Shown: positions 1 to 7,436 of the stretch, piece after piece
How the letters are laid out: every line of letters begins with the position of its first letter
Position numbering within the stretch: position 1 is the first letter of the stretch
Source of the DNA: Elstera cyanobacteriorum
Lineage (GTDB): Bacteria > Pseudomonadota > Alphaproteobacteria > Elsterales > Elsteraceae
NCBI RefSeq assembly: GCF_002251735.1
Contig: NZ_NOXS01000029.1
Location: 62,001 to 126,000, forward strand
Direction of reading: 5' to 3'
DNA length: 64,000 nt
Notes under the pieces: generated by a model
Seen by the model: only the letters and a program-made list of their open reading frames with translations
Database searches by the model: none
Told to the model about the DNA's origin: nothing
Translations under genes and position numbers: made by a program

Positions 1-329
1 GCGATTTGGTGGCACCAACCCTGCGCGCTGCCGCTGGTCCATGCGGGATTGCGATCACCGAAACCTTCACCGGCCCGCCGGTTGCCTTCGATCCCTTAGT
101 AATTGAGGCGGTTACCGACGCGACCAAAGCGCTCGGCTACAAGCATCACGCCTTACCGTCCGGCGCCAATCACGACGCGAAATTCCTCGCCCGCGTTTGC
201 CCGACCGGCATGATCTTCATTCCCTGCCTCGGTGGCGTCAGCCATAACGAGGCCGAATCGGCGACGCCGGAAGATTGCACCGCAGGCGCGCGCGTGCTCG
301 CCGAAACCCTGCTGGCCCTGGCCCAATAA
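1..329 (+). CDS. C-terminal part of an M20-family amidohydrolase (allantoate amidohydrolase / N-carbamoyl-amino-acid hydrolase type), truncated by window edge
   Basis: Only the last roughly 109 codons lie in the window; the frame is open to the left edge and stops at 327-329. The visible part carries SGANHDA with the late metal-associated histidine region, then PTGMIFIP and GGVSHNEAE, which are hallmarks of the allantoate amidohydrolase / N-carbamoyl-L-amino-acid hydrolase branch of the M20 metallopeptidases. These enzymes are cytosolic and release ammonia from ureido or carbamoyl groups. Its position just before an M20 hydrolase and puuD suggests a role in allantoate breakdown downstream of urate, but the C-terminus alone cannot separate allantoate from N-carbamoyl-amino-acid substrates. 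Confidence 0.8.
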   Translation, partial: DLVAPTLRAAAGPCGIAITETFTGPPVAFDPLVIEAVTDATKALGYKHHALPSGANHDAKFLARVCPTGMIFIPCLGGVSHNEAESATPEDCTAGARVLAETLLALAQ

Positions 330-349
330 TTCCAACGACTGAGAGAAAC

Positions 350-1531
350 ATGAGCTTCAATCCTGCCGCCGTTCGCCCCGATCTCGTGCAGATTCTGACC
401 GATCTGATCGCCCGCCCCAGCCCGTTCCCCTCCGGCGACTGTACGGCGATCAACGCCTATACCGCCGACCGGCTGAAGCGGGCGGGCTATCAGGTGGAAA
501 TCCTCGCCCGCTCGGCAGAGACGGAGGCCAAGGGCTACACCAATGTCGTCGCCAAGCTCGGCGGCGGCAGCGGCCCGCGCCTGGTGTTCAATGCCCACGC
601 TGATACGGTCGCGGTGGGTGAGCGCAGCATGTGGCACACCGATCCCTTCACCGCTGTCGAGAAGGACGGGTTAATCTACGGCCTCGGCGCGGGGAACGGT
701 AAGGGCAATATGGCAGTGCAAATCTGGCTGGCGGAAGAAATCGCCCGGCGCGGTGGGCCGACCCAGGGCGAGGTCGCCTTTACCTTCGTCTCCGACGAGG
801 AAAACCTTGGCCCGGATGGCATGTTCTACCTGCGCGAAATTGGCGCGATTAAGCCGGATGTTCTGGTGTTGGGCGCCCAGACCGAAAACCAGCTTATCAC
901 CGCCGAACGCGGCGTGATGTGGGTGCGGATCGAAACCACCGGCAAGGCGGCCCATGCGGGCAATCCGGCGGCGGGCGATAATGCCATCATGCGGATGCTG
1001 CGCGTTCTCAGTCAGCTCGATGCGACGCTCGCGCCGCGCTTGGCCGCGCGCACCGATGGACCGATGCAATCGACCAACAATATCGGCATGATCCGGGGCG
1101 GCCATAACACCAATGTTGTCCCGAACTTCTGCTGGGTCGAACTCGACCGCCGCGTGCTGCCGACCGAAAAAGTGCCGGATGCTTATGCCGAAATGAAAGC
1201 CATCGTCGATGCGCTGCCGGAACCCGAAGGCACTGTCCGCATCGAGCTGTTGCGCGGCACCAACGGCTTCCGTGCCCCGGAAGGCGGCCAGGGGGTTGGC
1301 GCTTTCCAGCGTGCGATCCAGGGCGTTACCGGCAAGCCCGCGCAGTTCCTCAATGCGACCGGCGTCTCCGACGGGCGTTATTTTGCCGATGATGGCATCG
1401 AAATCATCAACTTTGGTCCCGGCGCGGGCGCCCAAGGCCATGCCGCCAATGAAAGCGTGCCGATCGATCAAATGCTAACCGCCGCCGAAATCCAACTGGC
1501 GATGGTTCAGGATTTGCTGGGCGTAAAATAA
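350..1531 (+). CDS. M20 family metallohydrolase (ArgE/DapE/carboxypeptidase-like)
   Basis: 393-residue protein starting at ATG 350, with GAGAG just upstream, 20 bases after the previous stop. The frame could extend to 275, but that would overlap the preceding gene. It shows the M20 layout: metal ligands in NAHADT (His83, Asp85), the catalytic and metal glutamates in SDEEN (Glu150, Glu151), a lid/dimerisation domain from about residue 185 (AERGVMWVRIETTGKAAHAG), and a late histidine in GAQGHAANE. Where most relatives have a bridging Asp (GRG..DMKG) this one reads GLGAGNGKG, an Asn near residue 117. The substrate is unknown; co-direction with puuD suggests a ureido or amide intermediate of purine breakdown. 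Confidence 0.85.
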   Translation: MSFNPAAVRPDLVQILTDLIARPSPFPSGDCTAINAYTADRLKRAGYQVEILARSAETEAKGYTNVVAKLGGGSGPRLVFNAHADTVAVGERSMWHTDPFTAVEKDGLIYGLGAGNGKGNMAVQIWLAEEIARRGGPTQGEVAFTFVSDEENLGPDGMFYLREIGAIKPDVLVLGAQTENQLITAERGVMWVRIETTGKAAHAGNPAAGDNAIMRMLRVLSQLDATLAPRLAARTDGPMQSTNNIGMIRGGHNTNVVPNFCWVELDRRVLPTEKVPDAYAEMKAIVDALPEPEGTVRIELLRGTNGFRAPEGGQGVGAFQRAIQGVTGKPAQFLNATGVSDGRYFADDGIEIINFGPGAGAQGHAANESVPIDQMLTAAEIQLAMVQDLLGVK

Positions 1532-1553
1532 GAAAGCCAGGACGGAGAGACGG

Positions 1554-2765
1554 ATGGCGCTGGAAGCCTATATGCTCGATTGGGCGCAAATGCTGGTGCG
1601 TTGGCTGCATTTGATTACGGGCATCGCTTGGATCGGCTCGTCCTTCTATTTCGTCTGGCTGGATAACCATCTGGAAGTGCCGCCGAAAGACCCGAACCCG
1701 CGCGTTTATGGGGAGATTTGGTCGGTTCACGGCGGCGGCTTCTACCATAACCGCAAGTTTTTGCAGGGGCCGGGCTGGATTCCCGAAAAGCTGCATTGGT
1801 TCAAATACGAAGCCTATTTTACCTGGATGAGCGGGATGGGCCTGCTGGCGCTGCTCTATTGGGCCGGGGCTTCGACCTTCATGGTCGATCCCGCCGTCCT
1901 GCCGCTCGAACCTTGGCAGGCGGTTGCCATCGGCTTCGGGGTTCTCGTGGGCGGTTGGCTGCTCTACGAAGGCCTTTGCCGAACGGAGTTGGTGAAAAGC
2001 GGGATGGATTTTGCCGTCATCGGCTTTGCGCTGTTGGCACTGATTACCTTCGGCTTAACCCAGGTTTTTGGCGGGCGGGCCGCCTTTATCCATATCGGCG
2101 CGATGATCGGCACCTGCATGGTGGGGAATGTCTTCTTCACGATCATCCCCGGTCAGAAAAAGATGGTGGCGGCGATTGCGGAGGGGCGGGAGCCGGACCC
2201 GATCTGGGGCCAGCGCGGTAAGCAGCGCTCCGTCCACAATAATTATCTAACGCTGCCCGTGCTGTTCATTATGATCAGCAACCATTACCCGATGACCTAT
2301 TCGGGTAAATGGAACTGGGCGGTGTTGCTGGTCATCACGCTGGCAGCCATGCTGATCCGGCATTTCTTCAATCTGAAGCATAAGGGCGTGATCAAACCGG
2401 CCTTGCCGCTGGCGGGGGCCGCCTTATTCGCGCTATTGGCGGTCTTCCTCTATCCCCGTCCGCAAGCGGCCAGCGGCCCGGCGATTGTTATTCCGCCGGA
2501 GAAAGTGACCTTCGCCAATGTGCAGGATGTGATTAACAACCGCTGTGTGTCCTGCCACGCCGCCACCCCGTCGCGCGGGAATTTCGTGACGGCCCCGGCG
2601 GGGATCAAGCTGGAAGACCCTGCCGATATCAAGCGCTGGGCCGGGCGTATCCACGAGCAGGCGGTGGTGCGGCGGGCGATGCCGCAGGGGAATGTCACCG
2701 GAATCACCGAGGAAGAACGGGCCTTGTTGGGTGCCTGGTACGCGGCGGGGGCACCGGGGAAATAG
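1554..2765 (+). CDS. puuD: Membrane urate oxidase (urate hydroxylase) with C-terminal cytochrome c domain
   Basis: 403 residues with a GGAG ribosome site 7 bases before the ATG. The N-terminal three quarters is a multi-helix membrane domain beginning with WLHLITGIAWIGSSFYFVWL, typical of PuuD (DUF989), with about eight hydrophobic segments. The C-terminal part is a small periplasmic cytochrome c domain with the haem motif CVSCH at residues 331-335. PuuD oxidises urate to 5-hydroxyisourate and passes electrons to the respiratory chain rather than to oxygen directly. The next two pathway enzymes, UraH and UraD, are encoded about 4 kb away on the other strand, so the window contains the urate-to-allantoin set. 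Confidence 0.95.
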   Translation: MALEAYMLDWAQMLVRWLHLITGIAWIGSSFYFVWLDNHLEVPPKDPNPRVYGEIWSVHGGGFYHNRKFLQGPGWIPEKLHWFKYEAYFTWMSGMGLLALLYWAGASTFMVDPAVLPLEPWQAVAIGFGVLVGGWLLYEGLCRTELVKSGMDFAVIGFALLALITFGLTQVFGGRAAFIHIGAMIGTCMVGNVFFTIIPGQKKMVAAIAEGREPDPIWGQRGKQRSVHNNYLTLPVLFIMISNHYPMTYSGKWNWAVLLVITLAAMLIRHFFNLKHKGVIKPALPLAGAALFALLAVFLYPRPQAASGPAIVIPPEKVTFANVQDVINNRCVSCHAATPSRGNFVTAPAGIKLEDPADIKRWAGRIHEQAVVRRAMPQGNVTGITEEERALLGAWYAAGAPGK

Positions 2766-2768
2766 GCG

Positions 2769-3548
2769 TTAGAGGAAAGGGCGCCCGGCGACGGCCTGCG
2801 CCAGCGTTACGACCGTCACCGCGACGCCGACGGCGGCCCCGGCATAGAGGGGCACCTGCCACCGGCGCACCCCAGCTCGCCAGAGCCCGAAGGCAAAAAG
2901 CGGCAGGGCTTGCATCAGATGCAAGCCGAAGAAATGGGCGACGCGCAAATCGCCGCCGTCGCGCGACCAGCCCAGAATTGGCAGTCCCCCGGCGTCGCTG
3001 GCGGCCCCGCCAACCCAATGGCCTGGCGCGCCGCCCATCCAAATGCCCGTGATCCCGCCCAATAGCCCGCCGAGCAGTAATCCGAGACCAGCCCCGTGGG
3101 CCAGAACGGCGGGGCCGTGCGGCGCGCGCAGGATCAGCACGCCAACCCAAGCGGTTGCCGCGACGAGAATGACCGCGCCGACGCCCATCGCCGTATAAAG
3201 GAACGCCGTAACGGGGGTTGAGAGATTATAGTGCGATCCCGTCCCCCGGGCGGCTTGCAGGGTAATATAGGCGGCCTCGAACAGCGCTGTTCCCAGGATC
3301 GCGGCGGCAATCCAGACCATGAGACGCCTCTGTCGCCACTCTGGCGCCAGAAAGCGCAGCAGCAGCGCGACGGTTAGCAGGTGAACCGCCAGCGAGATTT
3401 GGAACTTCATCGGTTTGATCCAGACCGAAATTCCGTTGAACAGCCGCGTATCGAGCGCGAAAGCGAGGGCCGAGGGGATCACGCACAGTAGGAAAAACAC
3501 GCCCCCGGCCGTTAGCAGGGCGTTGTGGCGGGCAAAGAGGGCAATCAT
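2769..3548 (-). CDS. Multi-pass membrane protein of unknown function
   Basis: 259 residues from the ATG at 3548. That start overlaps the stop of the upstream gene in an ATGA arrangement, so the two are translationally coupled; the frame itself could extend to 3698. The protein is almost entirely hydrophobic, with roughly seven predicted membrane segments and a conserved-looking GISVWIKPMKFQISL stretch near residue 40 between the first two. No catalytic motif was recognised. Its only partner is the ABA4-like protein, so a membrane or carotenoid/lipid-related role is possible but not shown. It converges on puuD with a 3-base gap. Confidence 0.75.
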   Translation of the reverse strand: MIALFARHNALLTAGGVFFLLCVIPSALAFALDTRLFNGISVWIKPMKFQISLAVHLLTVALLLRFLAPEWRQRRLMVWIAAAILGTALFEAAYITLQAARGTGSHYNLSTPVTAFLYTAMGVGAVILVAATAWVGVLILRAPHGPAVLAHGAGLGLLLGGLLGGITGIWMGGAPGHWVGGAASDAGGLPILGWSRDGGDLRVAHFFGLHLMQALPLFAFGLWRAGVRRWQVPLYAGAAVGVAVTVVTLAQAVAGRPFL

Positions 3549-3985
3549 GCCGAGGCCTCCTGAAATGCGGCGCGGTGGGACGTGCGGATCATCAGCCACA
3601 GCAGAAACCCGGCGGGGCCGAAGAGGAAGGCGAGCGGTAGAACTGGGATCAGCAGAGCGCGCGGCAGGCGGCGGCTTTCGGCATCGCGGGCGATCCAAGC
3701 GCCGAGAAAGAGGTCATAGGCGAGATAATGTACCCAGCCCGCCAGCAGCAGCCCATCGGACTGAAACAGCGCGCGGACGGACGCGAGCCGGTCAAAGCCG
3801 CCCGTCGCCTGCCCCCAAGAGACGGCGATCAGCGCCGTATAGAGCAGCGACAGGGTGAGCGGAATTGCAAGGCCCGGCCCCCAATCGCGCAGCCGGGGCC
3901 AGCGGAATAGGATGGCGAGGGCTAACAGCAGCCAACCGCAAAGCGCGAGCGTGCTCGCGGCGCTAAACAGCGTTTCAAAGGGCAT
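3545..3985 (-). CDS. ABA4-like family membrane protein (DUF4281)
   Basis: 146 residues with four predicted membrane helices. The pattern WVHYLAYDLFLGAW followed by FGPAGFLLWLM matches the ABA4-like family, named after the plant protein needed for neoxanthin formation; bacterial members have no assigned reaction. It is the first gene of a two-gene leftward unit with the membrane protein at 2769-3548. Its start lies 19 bases from the nearer of two inverted repeats that also lie upstream of the divergent TetR gene, so it is the probable target of that repressor. Confidence 0.75.
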   Translation of the reverse strand: MPFETLFSAASTLALCGWLLLALAILFRWPRLRDWGPGLAIPLTLSLLYTALIAVSWGQATGGFDRLASVRALFQSDGLLLAGWVHYLAYDLFLGAWIARDAESRRLPRALLIPVLPLAFLFGPAGFLLWLMIRTSHRAAFQEASA

Positions 3986-4004
3986 GATGATCTCGGAGGG
4001 GTTT

Positions 4005-4023
4005 ATCTTGTCGATGACAAGAT
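4005..4023. promoter_or_regulatory. Probable TetR operator 1
   Basis: Perfect inverted repeat ATCTTGTC-GAT-GACAAGAT between the divergent ABA4-like and TetR genes. A nearly identical second copy lies 33 bases away centre to centre, about three helical turns, so two dimers would sit on the same face of the DNA. Palindromes of this size between a tetR gene and a divergent gene are the usual TetR operator arrangement; binding by this TetR is inferred. Confidence 0.75.
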
Positions 4024-4037
4024 TGATCTGTTTACCG

Positions 4038-4056
4038 ATCTTGTCAATGGCAAGAT
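4038..4056. promoter_or_regulatory. Probable TetR operator 2
   Basis: Second copy of the operator, ATCTTGTC-AAT-GGCAAGAT, with one mismatch between the arms. It lies 21 bases before the tetR start codon, so occupancy would be expected to block the regulator's own expression as well as the divergent pair. Confidence 0.7.
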
Positions 4057-4076
4057 GGATAGGCTAAGAAATTCTG

Positions 4077-4703
4077 ATGACAGGAGAGACCGACCGACCG
4101 TCCCCGCCGCCGCGCTATCACCATGGCGATCTGCGGGGGGCCTTGATTGCCGCAGGGCGCGCACTTTTGGAAGAAGGTGGCGTTGGCGCGCTTAGCCTTA
4201 GGGAAGCGGCGCGTCGGGCGGGCGTATCCCACGCCGCGCCGCGCCATCATTTCCCCAGCCTGCAACATTTCTTGGGCGATTGCGCCGCCGATGGCTTTGA
4301 CGAGTTTACTGGCGCGCTGATCGCGGCGACGGAGGGGCAGCCGACCGCTGTTGAGTGCTTAGCGGCGATGGGGCGGGCTTATGTGATTTTTGCCGAAACC
4401 CACCGCGCCATGTTCCGGCTGATGTTCAACCGCGACAGTGTGGGGGAGCGCAGCGAAACCCTGCAAACCGCCGGGCGCCGGGCGTATCAGACCTTGGTGA
4501 CGGCGGTGCAGGCGCTCGATCCGGCGATGCCTCCCGCGACCCTCGATTATCGCGTTTCCGCGATTTGGTCGATTGTCCACGGCTTTGCGCACCTTAGCCT
4601 GGAACAGAAAATCTGCGCCAACCCGATGGCGAAACCCTCCGCCGATATGGCGGCGCAGGCGGTGCGGGATTTTCTGGCCGGGATCATGCCGCAGCATGGT
4701 TAA
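4077..4703 (+). CDS. TetR/AcrR family transcriptional regulator
   Basis: 208 residues. An N-terminal TetR helix-turn-helix is clear: YHHGDLRGALIAAGRALLEE, then LSLREAARRAGVSHAAPRHHF (residues about 10-60). The C-terminal domain (about 80-205) resembles the WHG-type ligand domain common in TetR proteins that start with YHHGDL. Two matching palindromes lie directly upstream and between it and the divergent membrane-protein pair, so it most likely represses itself and those genes. The ligand is unknown. It converges on phoD across a 47-base gap holding a hairpin. Confidence 0.9.
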   Translation: MTGETDRPSPPPRYHHGDLRGALIAAGRALLEEGGVGALSLREAARRAGVSHAAPRHHFPSLQHFLGDCAADGFDEFTGALIAATEGQPTAVECLAAMGRAYVIFAETHRAMFRLMFNRDSVGERSETLQTAGRRAYQTLVTAVQALDPAMPPATLDYRVSAIWSIVHGFAHLSLEQKICANPMAKPSADMAAQAVRDFLAGIMPQHG

Positions 4704-4712
4704 GAGAGCGCG

Positions 4713-4738
4713 CGGACGGAGGGCAGGCCCCCCGTCCG
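4713..4738. terminator. Hairpin between convergent tetR and phoD
   Basis: Inverted arms CGGACGG and CCGTCCG, strengthened by inner GGG/CCC pairs, in the 47-base gap between two converging genes. There is no clear run of T on either side, so it may act as a weak bidirectional terminator or a mRNA 3' end stabiliser rather than a classical intrinsic terminator. Confidence 0.45.
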
Positions 4739-4750
4739 ATGTCGTTCCGG

Positions 4751-6325
4751 TTAGGCCGTTTTCGGATCGAGTTTTACCGACCACAGGGTCGTATCGGTCA
4801 GGTCTTTCAGCGAAACGGTCATGACCTGCGTCGGGCCGTCGATGGCGACGTGGCCGAAGAACTGATAGCCCATCGACGGCGGCAGATTGACCCCCATTTC
4901 CTTGGTCGGGGCCTTCTGGAACAGCACCTGCGGCCCAAAGGTATTATCGAGATCGTTCGGTCCAAACGTACCGGCATGCAGTGGGCCGGAGACGAATTCG
5001 TAAAAAGCGTCAAAGTCCTGAAACTGCGCCTTCGCCGGATCATAATAATGGGCCGCCGTGTAATGCACATCGGCGGTCAGCCAGACGGTATTGGTAACCC
5101 CGGCGCGCTTAATGAAGCTGAGGAGATTGGCGATTTCAAGCTCGCGCCCCAAGGCCGGGCCATCGCCATTGGCAACCGCTTCCGACCCCCAGTTTTTATC
5201 GAAGTCGTAAGCGACCATCAGCCCGATGGGCATATCGGCGGCAATGACCTTCCAGGTCGCTTTCGACGCGGCAAGTTCCCGCTTTAACCAAGCGAGCTGC
5301 ACCGGGCCGAGGAAATGGGCGTCGGGGCCATACTCGGTCTGCTTATTCTCGCCATTCGCACTGCGATAGCTGCGCATGTCGAGCACGAAAACGTCCAGCA
5401 GCGGCCCGTAAGCGATCTTGCGGTACACCCGGCCCGGCTCGGTTTCGAAAAAACGCATCGGCTGATATTCATGGAAGGCGCGCGACGCGCGGGCCACCAT
5501 GCCCAGCATATTGGTATCTTTATACTTTTTGCGCTGATGTTCGGGCCGGGTCAGCGGTTCGGTCGGCCACCAATTATTGGTGACCTCGTGATCATCCCAC
5601 TGAACGATGAAAGGCACCTCTTTAGCGAGGGCCAGCAGGTTTTTATCGAGCAGATTATACTTATACTGCCCACGAAACTCGGCCAGGGTTTCCGCCGGTT
5701 TGGATTTTTCCTCCGTCACGATGTTTTTCCACAGCGTGCCGTCCTTCAATTTTACTTCGGCAGCCAAAGGGCCATCGGCATAAATGGTATCCCCCGAATG
5801 CAGAAAAAAGTCTGGGCGGTTTTTGAGGATCGAGCTGTAGATCGTCATGCCGCCGCGCGCTTCATCGATCCCCCAACCCTGGCCAACGGTATCGCCGGAC
5901 CAGCAGAAGGAGACCGAACGGGCGCTGGTCGGGGCCGTGCGGAACCGCCCGATAATCGCGTCCGAGACGAGTTGCGGGTCGGTATGGCTCTGGAAAGCCA
6001 GACGGTAGAAGATATCCTGGTCGGACGGCAGGCCATCGATGAACGCCTTGGCGGTAAAATCGCTCTCCGGCAGCGCATCGACGAAGACGCCGTTGATGAC
6101 ATTCTTAAAGCTATCGGTCGTTGCGAACTCAATCTTCATGCGGCTCGCCCGGTCGGCACGCGACCAAACGACAGCGCCACCCTGGTCGATATCGCCCGAT
6201 TGCACCCCGTGGGTGATCAACGGACGGTCGGCGGCGCGGCTGAGGGCGGGCATGAAAATGCCGCTCCCCAGGCCCGAAGCCGTGGCCATCAGGCCCTTCA
6301 TAACAGTGCGGCGCGTTAACGACAT
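4751..6325 (-). CDS. phoD: Tat-exported PhoD-like alkaline phosphatase/phosphodiesterase
   Basis: 524 residues. The N-terminus has a twin-arginine signal (SLTRRTVMKGLMATASGLG, cleavage probably near residue 32), then a PhoD N-terminal beta domain with THGVQSGDIDQGGAVVWSRADR, then the phosphatase domain from about residue 135. Metal-binding features include CWSGDTVGQ, FFLHSGDTIYADG, VQWDDHEVTNNWW and LTADVHY. PhoD enzymes use Ca and Fe to cleave phosphomonoesters or diesters in the periplasm during phosphate starvation. A pho-box-like direct repeat lies about 110 bases upstream. It is a single-gene unit, unrelated in function to its purine and sugar neighbours. Confidence 0.92.
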   Translation of the reverse strand: MSLTRRTVMKGLMATASGLGSGIFMPALSRAADRPLITHGVQSGDIDQGGAVVWSRADRASRMKIEFATTDSFKNVINGVFVDALPESDFTAKAFIDGLPSDQDIFYRLAFQSHTDPQLVSDAIIGRFRTAPTSARSVSFCWSGDTVGQGWGIDEARGGMTIYSSILKNRPDFFLHSGDTIYADGPLAAEVKLKDGTLWKNIVTEEKSKPAETLAEFRGQYKYNLLDKNLLALAKEVPFIVQWDDHEVTNNWWPTEPLTRPEHQRKKYKDTNMLGMVARASRAFHEYQPMRFFETEPGRVYRKIAYGPLLDVFVLDMRSYRSANGENKQTEYGPDAHFLGPVQLAWLKRELAASKATWKVIAADMPIGLMVAYDFDKNWGSEAVANGDGPALGRELEIANLLSFIKRAGVTNTVWLTADVHYTAAHYYDPAKAQFQDFDAFYEFVSGPLHAGTFGPNDLDNTFGPQVLFQKAPTKEMGVNLPPSMGYQFFGHVAIDGPTQVMTVSLKDLTDTTLWSVKLDPKTA

Positions 6326-6435
6326 GGCGGTTCTCCGAAGCGTCGGTGACTATAAAGAGGGGCGGGCCTTACCCGCCTCGGCTCTGTCGGCAGAGATAAC
6401 CTCGTCAAATCACGTGAACGATGCGTCGCCGTTGG

Positions 6436-6453
6436 ATGACGCAGTGATGATAG
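6436..6453 (-). promoter_or_regulatory. Possible Pho box upstream of phoD
   Basis: Read on the minus strand this is CTATCAT-CACT-GCGTCAT: two 7-base units separated by 4, the 11-base spacing of PhoB sites (consensus CTGTCAT repeated). The match is 11 of 14 positions. It lies about 110 bases before the phoD start, a plausible distance, but a single imperfect site can occur by chance. Confidence 0.4.
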
Positions 6454-6551
6454 CTTCGTTAACAGGGGGGCGCCTGACGTGAATTCCTGATAGTTTTACG
6501 AGGATGCGGAAGACATAGGCTTTCTTGCTTCTGAGGGATTCATCAGGCGCG

Positions 6552-6896
6552 TTAACTGCCCCGGTAGGTACTATACCCGAACGGCGAAATCAGCAGCGGC
6601 ACGTGATAATGCCCCGTCGCCTCGGCAATCCCAAAGCGGATCGGCACGATGTCGAGGAACTTCGGCTCCGGCAGGACCGTCCCCAGCCGGTCAAAATAAG
6701 CGCCGACGTGAAAGCGCAGCTCGAAAACCCCGGTCGGGATGGTCTCACCCGACAGCAGGGGCGCGTCGGTGCGGCCATCGCTATTGGTCACGGTTTCCAG
6801 CAATCGCACCCCTGCCGCATCGAAAAGGTCAATCCGCACGCCCGCCGCCGGTTTGCCGTGGGTCGTGTCGAGAATATGGGTCGAAAGCCGGGCCAT
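6552..6896 (-). CDS. uraH: 5-hydroxyisourate hydrolase (transthyretin-related)
   Basis: 114 residues, a full-length HIU hydrolase. It begins LSTHILDTTHGKPAAGV, contains RFHVGAYFDR, and ends with the family signature SPFGYSTYRGS. The enzyme hydrolyses the 5-hydroxyisourate made by PuuD to OHCU. Its ATG overlaps the uraD stop by one base (TGATG), so the two are coupled. The protein starts with few residues before the core and lacks a signal peptide, so it is cytosolic. Confidence 0.95.
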   Translation of the reverse strand: MARLSTHILDTTHGKPAAGVRIDLFDAAGVRLLETVTNSDGRTDAPLLSGETIPTGVFELRFHVGAYFDRLGTVLPEPKFLDIVPIRFGIAEATGHYHVPLLISPFGYSTYRGS

Positions 6897-7405
6897 CAGT
6901 CCCCCAAAAGCGTTGCAAGGCGGAGTTTTGCGATTTTGGCGACTTCCGCCAGCGCGGTGGTAAATTCCTGATCGCGGCTATTCATGATGCGCTTCTCGAA
7001 GGCTTTCAGAATGCTGGCCTTGGTATTCTCGCGCACGGCGATGATGAAGGGGAAGCCGAAGCGTTCCGTATAGGCCGTATTGAAGGCGGTGAAGCGCTGA
7101 AATTCGGCTTCCGTCAGCATGTCCAGCCCGGCGCTGGCCTGTTCGGCGGTGGAGGCTTCGGTCAGCCGTCCGGCCTGGGCCAGCTTGCCCGCAAGGTCGG
7201 GATGCGCGCGCAGTAGGGCAAGTTTTTGCGCCGCCGTCGCCGCATCGACGGCGGCGACCATCGCGGCGTGCAGGGCGGCGCGGTCGGCAAACGGGCGCTG
7301 GTCGGCAACCGCTTCGGCCACCCACGGCGAATGTTCAAAAACGCCCCCGACCGCCGCAATAAAATCGGCGGTGGGGGCGGAGTTCAGGTCGGTAAGCGAG
7401 ATCAT
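6896..7405 (-). CDS. uraD: OHCU decarboxylase
   Basis: 169 residues matching the 2-oxo-4-hydroxy-4-carboxy-5-ureidoimidazoline decarboxylase family: FEHSPWVAEA near residue 28, LRAHPDLAGKLA with the catalytic-region histidine, and FGFPFIIAVRE. It converts OHCU to S-allantoin after UraH. It starts 31 bases after the stop of the sugar dehydrogenase on the same strand, with no obvious terminator between, so uraD-uraH may be read through from the chvE-ggu operon although the functions are unrelated. Confidence 0.94.
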   Translation of the reverse strand: MISLTDLNSAPTADFIAAVGGVFEHSPWVAEAVADQRPFADRAALHAAMVAAVDAATAAQKLALLRAHPDLAGKLAQAGRLTEASTAEQASAGLDMLTEAEFQRFTAFNTAYTERFGFPFIIAVRENTKASILKAFEKRIMNSRDQEFTTALAEVAKIAKLRLATLLGD

Positions 7406-7436
7406 GGTTCTAGCTTGCCGACCTGGGGGAGAAATC

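Noticed and set aside
5315-6319. Open frame (334 codons) opposite phoD
   Set aside because: Antisense to a well-supported Tat-exported phosphatase; no ribosome site or family similarity.
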